A stretch of DNA of 64,000 bases. Origin: Halohasta litchfieldiae (lineage in GTDB: Archaea; Halobacteriota; Halobacteria; Halobacteriales; Haloferacaceae). Both the position numbers and the translations under genes were made by a program. Location: contig NZ_CP024845.1 of the NCBI RefSeq assembly GCF_002788215.1, positions 2,976,001 to 3,040,000 of the forward strand, given 5' to 3'. Of the stretch, positions 33,469 through 42,704 are shown in pieces. Position 1 is the stretch's first letter, and each line of letters starts with the position of its first letter. The notes under the pieces are model-generated. The model had not been told where the DNA came from, made no database searches, and saw only the letters and a program-made list of their open reading frames with translations.

Positions 33469-36018
33469 TCAATCGGCGTCTTCATCTCGGCTGGCCGGAT
33501 CGCTGGTCGCCTGCTGGACGTCGACGGCGGCCCGATTCTCGGCGACGTCGTGAACCCGAACGATGTCGGCCCCACGCTCGGCGGCCAGCGCAGTGGCGGC
33601 GACAGTCGCATCGCGTCGATCATCGGGCGTCCGGTCGACGTGGTCGAACATCGATTTGTGGGAGTGACCGACCAAAATCGGACAGCCGAGGGCCCGGAAC
33701 TCGTCGAGTCGACCGAGGAGTTCGAAGCTCTCGGCGGGGGTTTTGCCGAAGCCGAGTCCGGGGTCGACGATGATGCGTTCGCGGGGAATACCGGCTTTTT
33801 CGGCGAGAACGACACGCTCGTTGAGGGATCGGATCACGTCGTCGACGACGTCCTCGTAGTCGACGTCCCTATCGGGGACGACCGGCGTATCGATGGAGTG
33901 CATGACGATCACCGGCACCTCGCGGTCGGCAGCGAGGAACCGCATCTCGGGGTCTTCGAGTCCGGCGACATCGTTGAGGATGTCCGCCCCGGCATCGAGT
34001 GCGGCCTCGGCGACCGCCGCCTTCCGGGTGTCGACCGAGATCCAGACGTCGAGATCGGAGATGGCCTCGATGATTGGCACGACGCGTTCGATTTCCTCCT
34101 CGACAGGCACCGGATCGGCTCCCGGACGGGTACTTTCGCCCCCAATGTCGATGATGTCGGCACCTTCGTCGACCAGTTGTTTGGCTCCCGCAATGGCGGC
34201 CTCCGGGTCGAAAAACTCCCCGCCGTCGTGGAAGCTATTGGGCGTCACGTTGAGAATTCCCATGACTGCGGTCCCCTCGTCCCATGGATACGGCATATCG
34301 GGGTCGTTGCTGTCTGTTCGTTCGGCAAGCCCAACTTGTCGACGGATTTCGTCGGCAATGCCCGCAAGGCCGAACGGCTGGCTATCGAGTGTCGCCGTGA
34401 GTTGACGGAACTGGGCGAGAGTACCCATCAGAACGACGTCGTGGAGTTCGCCCGCGGCGGTGACACCAGAGGTGCCACAACTCCCACCGAGCGACCGGAG
34501 TTCTCGGTCGAGGATCGTCGCCTGTCGACCTTCGACTGCCATCGTCGCTACGCGGTGGACCGCTCGCTCGGCTTCGGTGTCGGTTTCCCACTCAGTCACG
34601 TGGGCCTTTGACAGCACGTCTCTGGCAGTCTGGCTGTCGTCGACGCGCTTCGGAACTCCTCGCCGTGTCATCGTCGTCCGAGCCTCGCCGACCGCGAACA
34701 GCGAACCAGTGACGAGCAAACAGTCGTCGGGGCCAGCACGCTCCTTGGCTTGCTCGAAGGCCTCGGCGACCGACGAGCCAGCAGCCACATCGTCGACACC
34801 GGTGCTTTCGAAAACTTTGGCGAGCACGGCGGGGTCCTCGGCGCGTTCGAGATTCGGTCGACAGGTGATGACAGAGTCGGCAGTCGGCAGCGTTTCGATC
34901 ATTTCACGGTGAGATTTGTCGTGCATCGCGCCGAAGACGAGATGCAAGTCGTCGTAGTCAAACGTCGACAGCGTCTCGGCCAGCGTCGCGGTCGCCTCGG
35001 GGTTGTGTGCGCCGTCGAGTACGACAAGCGGCTCCTCGCGCATGACCTCGAACCGACCGGGCCAGTGGGCGTTGCGGAGTCCACGATGGATCGTCTCAGC
35101 ACTGACGTCGACTGTGTCATTGTCGACCGCCCCAAAGAGTTGGCTGGCCAGCGTCGTGGCGATCCCGGCGTTGAGTGCCTGATGTTCGCCGAGCAGTGGG
35201 AACCGGACGTCGAGACCGCCGGTGCCAACAGTCGAGGCGAGGCCGCCAGTGCCATTGGTCGGGTCAAGGCCGCCGTCGACCGGGAGTTCGATCCGCGCAC
35301 CGGCTTCGGTGTGATTGACTCGACCCTCGTAGCTGACGGTGACATCCGAGGGCTCGCCGCCAGCCGTGCCGACGGTCAGCAGTTCGCCAGCCTCCCCACG
35401 GATGACGTCGCGGGCTTCACCGGTCGCACCGGTGACCAGTGGTGTCCCGCCGCCGGGAGCGACTTTGGCTTTCGTGGTGGCAATTTCTTCGATGGTATCG
35501 CCGAGAACCGAGGTGTGTTCGAGCGTGACTGTGGTTACACAGCTCGCGATTGGGTCGACCACGCTCGTGGCGTCGTACTCGCCGCCGAGGCCGACTTCGA
35601 GAACCGCGACGTCGACGTCTTCGCGGTCGAAATACCAGATCCCCATCATCGTGATGACCTCGAAGAAGGTTAGCGGCTCGCCGTCTGCGGCGCGGTCGAC
35701 CAGCCACGGTTTGGTCCGTTCGATGAACTCGGTGATCGCACTGGCGGTAATCGGTCGGCCGTCGACCTGAACCCGTTCGTCCAGCGAGACCAGATGCGGT
35801 GAGCTATACAGCCCGACCGACAGCCCGCTCTCCCGGAGGATCGATTCGACCATCTTCGCCGTGCTGCCCTTCCCGTTCGAGCCCGCGATCTGGACGAACG
35901 GGATGTCAGCGCCCGGCTCGTTGAGTTCCGCTCTGAGATCAGCGATAGCGTCGGTACCGGGGCGAACCGAGAAACGGCGGAGGTCGAAAAGAAAGTTAGC
36001 CGCCTCGTAATACTCCAT
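33469..36018 (-). CDS. folCP: Fused folylpolyglutamate synthase and dihydropteroate synthase
   Basis: An 849-aa bifunctional folate enzyme. Residues 1 to about 420 are FolC-like: PFVQIAGSNGKGSTAKMVESIL contains the ATP loop (quoted in part), then SSPHLVSLDERVQVDGRPIT and TLEHTSVLGDTIEEIA. After a linker of about 150 residues comes dihydropteroate synthase: VMGILNVTPNSFHDGGEF, ADIIDIGGESTRPGADPV, ILVGHSHKSMFDHV and ADIVRVHDVAENRAAV. The fusion is known in haloarchaea. It makes dihydropteroate and then the (poly)glutamylated form. glyA and folD, which use folate, lie within 7 kb. Confidence 0.95.
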   Translation of the reverse strand: MEYYEAANFLFDLRRFSVRPGTDAIADLRAELNEPGADIPFVQIAGSNGKGSTAKMVESILRESGLSVGLYSSPHLVSLDERVQVDGRPITASAITEFIERTKPWLVDRAADGEPLTFFEVITMMGIWYFDREDVDVAVLEVGLGGEYDATSVVDPIASCVTTVTLEHTSVLGDTIEEIATTKAKVAPGGGTPLVTGATGEARDVIRGEAGELLTVGTAGGEPSDVTVSYEGRVNHTEAGARIELPVDGGLDPTNGTGGLASTVGTGGLDVRFPLLGEHQALNAGIATTLASQLFGAVDNDTVDVSAETIHRGLRNAHWPGRFEVMREEPLVVLDGAHNPEATATLAETLSTFDYDDLHLVFGAMHDKSHREMIETLPTADSVITCRPNLERAEDPAVLAKVFESTGVDDVAAGSSVAEAFEQAKERAGPDDCLLVTGSLFAVGEARTTMTRRGVPKRVDDSQTARDVLSKAHVTEWETDTEAERAVHRVATMAVEGRQATILDRELRSLGGSCGTSGVTAAGELHDVVLMGTLAQFRQLTATLDSQPFGLAGIADEIRRQVGLAERTDSNDPDMPYPWDEGTAVMGILNVTPNSFHDGGEFFDPEAAIAGAKQLVDEGADIIDIGGESTRPGADPVPVEEEIERVVPIIEAISDLDVWISVDTRKAAVAEAALDAGADILNDVAGLEDPEMRFLAADREVPVIVMHSIDTPVVPDRDVDYEDVVDDVIRSLNERVVLAEKAGIPRERIIVDPGLGFGKTPAESFELLGRLDEFRALGCPILVGHSHKSMFDHVDRTPDDRRDATVAATALAAERGADIVRVHDVAENRAAVDVQQATSDPASRDEDAD

Positions 36019-36196
36019 ACTCCAGCATCCAACTGCCGCTGGTTATCTGCTTCGGTGCTCGGTGACCAGCACCGCGATCAACTGTACGACAAGTCTCGAA
36101 GGAACCACCGATCCAATCACCGATTCACGGAGCGATACGGCAGGAGCGGCGGTCGGGCAGTGAACGCTTTTGTAGTCTCCCGTGTGTCGTAGTAGT

Positions 36197-37405
36197 ATGG
36201 ATCTGCCAGCCGGAGAGGTGTCGTCGACGCCAATCGAATACGAGCCCGTCAGCGTCAAAGACGTGCTCGTCGAGATGAAAGACACCGCCGAGCTGTTGAT
36301 CGATCTCGCCTACTCGGCAGTGCTCCACCAGAGCGACGAGATCGCCACCGAAGTGCTCCGCTTGGAGCAGAAAATGGACGTCCTCGAAATCCGAGCCCAG
36401 ATGAGCCTCCTGATGGCCGCCCGAAGCCCGTCGGACGCCGAGGCGCTCGCCCCGGTGTTGAGCATCGTCAACGCGGCTGACCAGATCAGCGACGCCGCCG
36501 GGGATATCGCCAAAATCGTCCTCGAAGACATCGGGCTGCCGGAGGCGATGCGGGCGGCACTCCCCGAAGCCGTCGAGACGCTGGTTCGGGGCGTCGTCGA
36601 CGCCGAGTCGGCGTACGCCAACCGGAGGCTCGGGGATATCGATCTCGAATCCGAAACCGGCGTTCGGGTGATCGCGCTCCGCCGGGGCGACGACTGGCTG
36701 CTGAACCCCGGTCCGGACACCGTGGTCTGTGCCGGCGATATCGCGCTCCTCCGCGGTCCCGAAGCCGAAATCGGGGGTGTCTACGAGACGCTGAGTGCGA
36801 CACCGTACGATCCCGTCGTGCCGGAGGCCCCCGAACTCGATGATCTCGAACGCGCCGTCGACACCATCGTCCACATGAAGAACCTCTCGGAACTCGCGGT
36901 CGACCTCGCCTACAGCAGCGTGCTGTTCGACGACGCCGAACTCGCCGAGGAGGTCAGCAACCTCGAAGTCGAGGTCGACGCCCTAGAGTCCAGATTCGAG
37001 GCGTGGGTCCTCCAAGCCGCGGCCGACGCTGAGGACCCCGTTACGCTTCGCGGACTAATCCACCTCGGAACCAGCACAGAGGTGATCAGCGATGCCGCAC
37101 ACGACATCAGCGAGGGCGTCCTCCGGGATATCGAGGTGCATCCGGTGGTCCAACTCGCCGTCCAAGAGAGCGACGAGATCATCACTCGTGCCGAAATCAC
37201 GACCGGGAGCCAGCTTGACGGCACCACCGTCTCCGAGGGCGTCCCGGATGCCGACGTGACGATGTCGGTAATTGCGATTCGTCGACCCGGTGACGGCTGG
37301 ATTCTGGTCGCCGATGCCGACGCCGAACTCCGCGGCGGTGACATCGTCATCGCCAAAGGAACCCGGACCGCTGCCGAGCAGTTCCGAACGGTAGCCGACG
37401 CCTAA
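36197..37405 (+). CDS. Tandem PhoU-like / TrkA_C (RCK_C) protein
   Basis: A 402-aa soluble protein built from two similar halves. Each half has a PhoU-like helical part (VEMKDTAELLIDLAYSAVL and VHMKNLSELAVDLAYSSVL are near duplicates) followed by an RCK_C-like beta domain (GVRVIALRRGDDWLLNPGPD and VTMSVIAIRRPGDGWILVAD). RCK_C domains bind ligands that gate K+ transporters, so this is probably a regulatory subunit of an ion transporter; no membrane helix is present. The ATG at 36197 is about 26 nt after a TATA-like acgctttt, fitting a leaderless mRNA. The transporter partner is not in the window. Confidence 0.8.
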   Translation: MDLPAGEVSSTPIEYEPVSVKDVLVEMKDTAELLIDLAYSAVLHQSDEIATEVLRLEQKMDVLEIRAQMSLLMAARSPSDAEALAPVLSIVNAADQISDAAGDIAKIVLEDIGLPEAMRAALPEAVETLVRGVVDAESAYANRRLGDIDLESETGVRVIALRRGDDWLLNPGPDTVVCAGDIALLRGPEAEIGGVYETLSATPYDPVVPEAPELDDLERAVDTIVHMKNLSELAVDLAYSSVLFDDAELAEEVSNLEVEVDALESRFEAWVLQAAADAEDPVTLRGLIHLGTSTEVISDAAHDISEGVLRDIEVHPVVQLAVQESDEIITRAEITTGSQLDGTTVSEGVPDADVTMSVIAIRRPGDGWILVADADAELRGGDIVIAKGTRTAAEQFRTVADA

Positions 37406-37442
37406 CGAACCACTTATTGGGATGAGCGGCCCCGTTTTGGGT

Positions 37443-38690
37443 ATGAACTACGAGCAGGTCCGGTCGGTCGACCCGGCGGTCGCAGACGCCCTCGAAGGCG
37501 AAGATTCGCGGCAGGAAGGCACACTGGCGATGATCGCCAGCGAGAACCACGTCAGCAAAGCCGTCCTTGAGGCACAAGGGAGTGCGCTGACCAACAAGTA
37601 CGCCGAAGGCTATCCCGGCAAGCGCTACTACGCCGGCTGTGAGTACGCCGACGACATCGAACAACTGGCCATCGACCGCGCCAAAGAGCTCTGGGGTGCC
37701 GAACACGTCAACGTCCAGCCCCACTCCGGCACGCAGGCCAACCAGTCGGTCTACTTTGCCACGCTCGAACCCGGCGACAAGATCCTCTCGCTGGATCTGA
37801 CTCACGGCGGCCACCTCAGCCACGGCCACCCCGCCAACTTCGTCGGCCAGTTCTACAACGTCGAGCAGTACGAAGTCGACCCCGAAACGGGCTACGTCGA
37901 CTACGAAGGTCTCGCCGAGATGGCCGCGGAGTTCGAACCGGATATGATCGTTTCGGGCTACTCCGCCTACCCGCGTGAGGTTGAGTGGGAGACGATCCAG
38001 GACGTCGCCGACGACGTGGGAGCCTACCACCTCGCCGACATCGCCCACATCACTGGTCTCGTTGCTGGGGGCGTCCACCGCTCGCCGGTCGGCATCGCCG
38101 ACTTCGTCACGGGGTCGACTCACAAGACGATCCGCGCCGGTCGCGGTGGCATCGTGATGACGAGCGAGGAACACGCCGACGATATCGACAACGCCGTCTT
38201 CCCCGGTGGTCAGGGCGGACCCCTCATGCACAACATCGCGGGCAAGGCAGTCGGCTTCGGTGAGGCCCTCGAGCCTGAGTTCGAGGCGTACGCCGAACAG
38301 GTCGTCGACAACGCTGAGGTCCTCGCCGAGCGGTTCGCCGACCACGGTTTCGAGGTCGTTTCGGGCGGAACGGACACCCACCTCGTCCTCGTGGATCTCC
38401 GGGAGTCCCATCCCGACCTGCCGGGCAGCGACGCCGAAGACGCCCTTGCGGATGCTGGCATCGTGCTCAACGCAAACACCGTGCCGGGCGAGACGCGCTC
38501 GCCGTTCAACCCCAGCGGGATTCGCGCCGGAACGCCCGCGCTCACCACGCGTGGCTTCGACGAGGAGACGATGGCCGAGGTCGCCGATCTGATTTACAAG
38601 GTCGTCGACAACCACGACGACGACGAGGTTATCGCCGAGGTCAGCGAACGTGTCGACGAACTGTGTGCTGAGCATCCGCTCTACGAGTAA
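37443..38690 (+). CDS. glyA: Serine hydroxymethyltransferase
   Basis: A 415-aa PLP enzyme interconverting serine and glycine with a folate one-carbon carrier. EGEDSRQEGTLAMIASENHVS, NKYAEGYPGKRYYAGCEYAD and DFVTGSTHKTIRAGRGG (with the Schiff-base lysine) are diagnostic. I used ATG 37443 (MNYEQVRSVDP) because the homologous N terminus begins there; ATG 37422 adds seven residues. It follows the PhoU-like gene by 37 bp. Confidence 0.97.
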   Translation: MNYEQVRSVDPAVADALEGEDSRQEGTLAMIASENHVSKAVLEAQGSALTNKYAEGYPGKRYYAGCEYADDIEQLAIDRAKELWGAEHVNVQPHSGTQANQSVYFATLEPGDKILSLDLTHGGHLSHGHPANFVGQFYNVEQYEVDPETGYVDYEGLAEMAAEFEPDMIVSGYSAYPREVEWETIQDVADDVGAYHLADIAHITGLVAGGVHRSPVGIADFVTGSTHKTIRAGRGGIVMTSEEHADDIDNAVFPGGQGGPLMHNIAGKAVGFGEALEPEFEAYAEQVVDNAEVLAERFADHGFEVVSGGTDTHLVLVDLRESHPDLPGSDAEDALADAGIVLNANTVPGETRSPFNPSGIRAGTPALTTRGFDEETMAEVADLIYKVVDNHDDDEVIAEVSERVDELCAEHPLYE

Positions 38691-38840
38691 TTCCCGGACC
38701 TGCCAACCGCAGTTGTAGATATTTCGACGGTGTCCAACGGTCAGGACGTAGATTTTTGTTCAACAAGAGAGAATCCTGTCGTGACACTCGTCCGTCAGAT
38801 ATATGCCTGATTTTGGCTATATTATCAATACAGAGAAAAG

Positions 38841-39152
38841 ATGGAACATAGGAAATACCATCTCGTTGGCTACGGACTGGCGCTGATTGGGTGTCTCACA
38901 ATCAGTGCCAGTTTCATACTCTCCGAGAGTCTCGTGCTCTCTGAAGTAGCCCCCATAGTTCTCCTCGTTCTTGGGAATGCTGTCGCCCTCGTATTCGGGC
39001 TCAGGAACGTCTTCACAAAGACGGAGAGCGAGTACGATCTGGAACACTCATTCGCCTACCGAGTTGTTAATGTGGGCGCTGTGATCATTACGGTCACTTC
39101 CGGGTTGTTGATATTTGTAGTTGGGATCGTGTCTCTCGGTGTCTTTGGGTGA
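38841..39152 (+). CDS. Small membrane protein, unknown
   Basis: A 103-aa protein with three likely helices (residues 9-27, 35-55, 75-101). The start at 38841 is preceded by cagatatatgc and ctatattatc, which offer TATA candidates. It has fewer acidic residues than neighbours. The family is not recognised. It converges with the CaCA exchanger (35-bp gap). Confidence 0.6.
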   Translation: MEHRKYHLVGYGLALIGCLTISASFILSESLVLSEVAPIVLLVLGNAVALVFGLRNVFTKTESEYDLEHSFAYRVVNVGAVIITVTSGLLIFVVGIVSLGVFG

Positions 39153-39187
39153 GTCCGGGTGTGTTTTATCTGAGAGGGAGCTCGTTG

Positions 39188-40537
39188 TCAGTCCGCGTGT
39201 TCAGGTCGACTGTTCGACCCACCGAGCGCTGTGCGGGCAGTTGCAAAGGTACGCGTAATGATCTCAGAGACACTCTGTCGACGCTTGAGAAACAGTCCAA
39301 GGCCGAGAACCATGTAGACAGCAGTGTAGGCATACAACACCAAGATGCTAATTTCGGTCACGGCTGGCTCAGTAAACGTTCGAATCACGTAGAACTCCAG
39401 CAGAACCTGTGTACTAAACAGTACGAGGAGGACGAGTGCCTCGCGGATACTGATCTCGAAGTTCACCAAAATGGCGATGGCAAACAGGCTCTGTGCGGCG
39501 GTGATCCAGATCTCGGCGGACTGCTTCGGGTCAAACGAAAGCGTGCCAATCGCACCGGCTGAGATGGAGTAGACGACTGCGAGCGTCCCGATCAGCAGCG
39601 TCCACTGATTGAGTTTCGAGGAGATGAGCGCGTTGAACCCGGCGGTCGACCGGGCTTTGTTCACCAAGTAGGCAACGACGATGAGTTCGGGGCTTTCGGA
39701 GGCCAGCGGGGCGATCCATTGAATCATGAAGAACTCGGGGATGCCGTACTGCAGCCCCAACTGTTCGAGTCCCTCGGCGAACGGATGGACGGCGGTGAAA
39801 ATGATCGCCCCTGAAAACACGAAGCCGAGGAGAACGACTGCGATTCGCGGGAGTTTGGGATACTGCTGAAAGTAGGACGGAACGCCAACGTGGCCCTCGG
39901 GCTCTTCGACATCACCACGGATGATGATCGAGATGTAGAGGAGGAACAGTCCAACGAGGAACAGCGAATCGATCGGTCCGATGCCGCCACCCAGCGGGAT
40001 GAAAAACGCGAACGCCGTGGCGATAAGCAGGAACGTGATCTCGGTTGCAATCCCGCGGTCGAGCGTGACCGCATCCCTGAGGAATCCCGAGCGGCTCTCA
40101 ACCGCCGAATCGCGGGTTGTCTTGGCGCGGTAGATCGTAAACAGGGCGATGCCGGACCAACCGAGTCCGATGAGAATCCGATTCGCACCGGTCATATTGG
40201 CGACCGCGAGGTTACCGGCTTGGGCGGAGCCAGCCCCAGCCTGCCACGCGTACAGCGCGTCGACGGCGTATTCGGGGGCGACCGCGAGCACCGCCAACAC
40301 GGCAATCGCAAACGCCCGAGGGACGTCCTTTTCTGCGGTTTCGGCCGCCCACGCGAGCAGAAACGCCGCACCAAGGATAGCGATACCGGCAATGAAAACG
40401 GCCATCACTGGGGTGATGTTCTCGCCGGGATGGACGGTTCCGTACCCGCCAGCCGAAACGAACGTAGCGATCCAAGGGACTGTCAGTAACAGGGTGAGAG
40501 CGACAGCAACGAGTGGATGGCGAAACCGAGCGAGCAT
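39188..40537 (-). CDS. Na+/Ca2+ exchanger (CaCA) family protein
   Basis: A 449-aa polytopic exchanger with about eleven helices in two inverted halves. The alpha-1 repeat reads LAVLAVAPEYAVDALYAW with ANMTGANRILIGLGWSG after it, and alpha-2 reads IQWIAPLASESPELIVVAYL with FNALISSKLNQWTLLIG, both with the acidic ion-binding residues of the family. It probably exports Ca2+ or another cation in exchange for Na+ or H+. It is divergent from folD. Confidence 0.88.
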   Translation of the reverse strand: MLARFRHPLVAVALTLLLTVPWIATFVSAGGYGTVHPGENITPVMAVFIAGIAILGAAFLLAWAAETAEKDVPRAFAIAVLAVLAVAPEYAVDALYAWQAGAGSAQAGNLAVANMTGANRILIGLGWSGIALFTIYRAKTTRDSAVESRSGFLRDAVTLDRGIATEITFLLIATAFAFFIPLGGGIGPIDSLFLVGLFLLYISIIIRGDVEEPEGHVGVPSYFQQYPKLPRIAVVLLGFVFSGAIIFTAVHPFAEGLEQLGLQYGIPEFFMIQWIAPLASESPELIVVAYLVNKARSTAGFNALISSKLNQWTLLIGTLAVVYSISAGAIGTLSFDPKQSAEIWITAAQSLFAIAILVNFEISIREALVLLVLFSTQVLLEFYVIRTFTEPAVTEISILVLYAYTAVYMVLGLGLFLKRRQSVSEIITRTFATARTALGGSNSRPEHAD

Positions 40538-40683
40538 TGGTGGAACAACAACAGGAACGTACCTACCTCTTTTGTTTGTCGGTGAGTGGTTGGGTTCGTT
40601 CGATCCTGCTGGGATCGGTTTGTGCTGTCACCCGCCGCAGTGGTTCCGAATCCTTTTGTCGACTCCCCACCGTCTATCACCCA

Positions 40684-41577
40684 ATGACAGAGATTATCGA
40701 CGGCAAAGCCGTCGCAAGCGACATTCGGAGCGAGATCACCGGCTGCGTCGACAGCCTCGAAGACGCCGGCGTCACCCCCGGCCTCGCCACCGTCCTGATG
40801 AGCGACGACGCCGCCAGCGAAACCTACGTCTCGATGAAACAGCGCGACTGCGAGGAGGTCGGCATCAACGGCATCCACGTCGAGATCGACCCCGAGGCCC
40901 CCGCCGAGGAACTCTTTGAGACGATTGACCAACTCAACGACGACCCCGAGGTCCACGGCATCCTCGTTCAGCTTCCGGTCCCCGACCACGTCGACAAACG
41001 CGAGGTCATCCGCGCGATTGATCCCGCCAAAGACGTCGACGGGTTCCACCCCGAGAACGTGGGTCGACTGGTCGCTGGCGACGCCCGATTCAAACCCTGT
41101 ACGCCCCACGGCGTCCAGAAACTGCTCGAATACTACGAAATCGAAACCGAAGGCGCTGATGCGGTCGTCGTCGGCCGATCCGATATCGTCGGCAAACCGC
41201 TGGCCAATCTCCTCATCCAGAAGGCCCCACAGGGCAACGCGACAACGACGATCTGTCACTCACGCACTGACGACCTCGCCGCCAAAACAGGCGATGCGGA
41301 CATCGTCGTTGCTGCCGCAGGCGTCCCGCAGTTCATCGACGGCTCGATGCTCAAGGAGGGTGCGACCGTCATCGACGTGGGTGTCAATCGCGTCGACGCG
41401 GACAATGATAAGGGATATAAACTCGTCGGCGACGTCGACTACGAGAGCGCCGAGGACGTGGCTGGCGCAATCACCCCGGTCCCCGGCGGCGTCGGCCCGA
41501 TGACCCGCGCGATGCTCCTATATAATACGGTGAAAGCCGCAGGCGAGCAGGAAGGCGTCGACGTCGAACTTCCCTGA
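40684..41577 (+). CDS. folD: Methylene-THF dehydrogenase/cyclohydrolase
   Basis: A 297-aa bifunctional folate enzyme oxidising 5,10-methylene-THF to 10-formyl-THF with NADP+. SYVSMKQRDCEEVGINGI contains the catalytic lysine context, VQLPVPDHVDKREVIRAIDPAKDVDGFHPENVGRL (quoted in part) and VVGRSDIVGKPLANLLIQ are signatures, and PVPGGVGPMTRAMLLYNT closes it. The ATG at 40684 was chosen; upstream in-frame codons cover the divergent promoter. Its product supplies the formyl groups of purine synthesis. Confidence 0.96.
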   Translation: MTEIIDGKAVASDIRSEITGCVDSLEDAGVTPGLATVLMSDDAASETYVSMKQRDCEEVGINGIHVEIDPEAPAEELFETIDQLNDDPEVHGILVQLPVPDHVDKREVIRAIDPAKDVDGFHPENVGRLVAGDARFKPCTPHGVQKLLEYYEIETEGADAVVVGRSDIVGKPLANLLIQKAPQGNATTTICHSRTDDLAAKTGDADIVVAAAGVPQFIDGSMLKEGATVIDVGVNRVDADNDKGYKLVGDVDYESAEDVAGAITPVPGGVGPMTRAMLLYNTVKAAGEQEGVDVELP

Positions 41578-41589
41578 TCGGTCCCGCGG

Positions 41590-41820
41590 TTAGTGCCGAA
41601 ACAGGTAGATAGCGTCGTCCTGATGGAGGAGACAGAAACTCGCGCCGTCGTTTTCCGGGAACGTTGTCTCACGTTTTTTCGTCAGAAACAGTCGGTCAAA
41701 CGGGTCGTTGCAGACCGGACACGGGACGTCTTTCCGGTTGTCGTACAGCCCGGTTTTCCCCGTGTCTCTGAGCTGTTTCATCTCGTGTCGGTGGTCGTGG
41801 ACGTCGAACGTCGCGGGCAT
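41590..41820 (-). CDS. Small zinc-binding-type protein, haloarchaeal
   Basis: A 76-aa protein with a CPVC pair (PCPVCNDPFDRLF) and a further Cys/His set (FCLLHQDD), suggesting one zinc site, and ending YLFRH. A similar short protein is often labelled flagella (archaellum) cluster protein in haloarchaea, but that name is from memory and no archaellum genes lie in the window. It converges with folD and precedes another zinc-ribbon gene. Confidence 0.65.
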   Translation of the reverse strand: MPATFDVHDHRHEMKQLRDTGKTGLYDNRKDVPCPVCNDPFDRLFLTKKRETTFPENDGASFCLLHQDDAIYLFRH

Positions 41821-41860
41821 ATCGTAGCTAATGACAGTCTATTGATTTGGTATTTTCGGG

Positions 41861-42574
41861 CTACTGGAGTCGCTGGAGTCGGTCACGAGCCGAGGCGAGG
41901 GCGTTTTCATCACCGGTTCGGAGATACTGTCCGATGGCGCGGGCCGCCGCGACCAGACTGTTGGTAGTCCCGAGCGACACCTCGCCCTGCAGGGCCTCGG
42001 CGCGTTTGATCTGTTCTCGGAGCGAGCCGAGCGTCTTGGTTGCCTCGGGATCGGGGTGGTCTTCGAGCCACGTCCGCAGATCACGCCGGTAGGCCTCGAC
42101 GGCCTCGGCGACTGCCAACCCTCTGGCGGCCGCAAGCGAGTCGGGGATCTCGGTTTCGGGCGGCCACTCACCGCGGTCGGTGCCGCCGAGGAGTTCGAGG
42201 ACGTACAGCTCTTCGGTCTCGGTTGGACTATGGCTTCGAGCCGCCAGATCCGCCGCATGGAGCAGCTCTCTGGCGGCGAGATAGCGGTCGTCGAGCGGCT
42301 GGAGCTCGCCGCCCTTGATGAATCCTCGCTTGCGCGTGTACTCCCGAAGCCGTTGTTTGAGATCGTCGACCGCGTGCTCCAACGGCTCGGTCGCCAACGT
42401 CCGCCGAACCGGCTCCAGATCCAACTCAGCCGGTGAATCCGTGTGCTCTCGGCGGTCCTCGTCGACGCCGACACTCCGCATCGACCCACAGTTCGGACAG
42501 CGAACACTCCCGGTCTCGTAGTATGACCACTGCGCATCACAGGACTGACACTCACGCGTCCCCCGTATCTTCAT
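41861..42574 (-). CDS. Zinc-ribbon protein with helical C-terminal region
   Basis: A 237-aa protein with a TFIIB-like zinc ribbon at the N terminus (ECQSCDAQWSYYETGSVRCPNCGS, cysteines CxxC-x14-CxxC, quoted in part) followed by a long helical, charged region. It looks like a haloarchaeal conserved family with a possible nucleic-acid or RNA polymerase related role, but function is unknown. I used ATG 42574; ATG 42580 adds two residues. The divergent promoter region upstream also drives the candidate small RNA. Confidence 0.7.
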   Translation of the reverse strand: MKIRGTRECQSCDAQWSYYETGSVRCPNCGSMRSVGVDEDRREHTDSPAELDLEPVRRTLATEPLEHAVDDLKQRLREYTRKRGFIKGGELQPLDDRYLAARELLHAADLAARSHSPTETEELYVLELLGGTDRGEWPPETEIPDSLAAARGLAVAEAVEAYRRDLRTWLEDHPDPEATKTLGSLREQIKRAEALQGEVSLGTTNSLVAAARAIGQYLRTGDENALASARDRLQRLQ

Positions 42575-42651
42575 ACACACCGTTCGGCTGGGGTGCCGAA
42601 AAACCGTTCGTGGTCAGTCGGTCGACCACTCGAAATTCGTGACAACTCGTA

Positions 42652-42684
42652 ATCAAATTTGATAGCTACAAAGATATATTTATA
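42652..42684 (+). promoter_or_regulatory. Palindrome plus TATA box of candidate small RNA
   Basis: ATCAAATTTGAT (42652-42663) is a perfect 12-bp palindrome. It is followed by a purine-rich acaaaga (BRE-like) and TATATTTATA (42675-42684), one of the strongest TATA elements in the window. The BRE is on the left, which favours rightward transcription starting near 42705-42708. Confidence 0.6.
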
Positions 42685-42704
42685 CCTATGCGGTTCTCAA
42701 TCGG

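Noticed and set aside
33430-34611. 393-aa plus-strand ORF
   Set aside because: Antisense to folCP; the sense protein has full folate enzyme motifs.
36043-36285. 80-aa minus-strand ORF in the folCP/PhoU promoter region
   Set aside because: Overlaps the start of the PhoU-like gene and has non-haloarchaeal composition.
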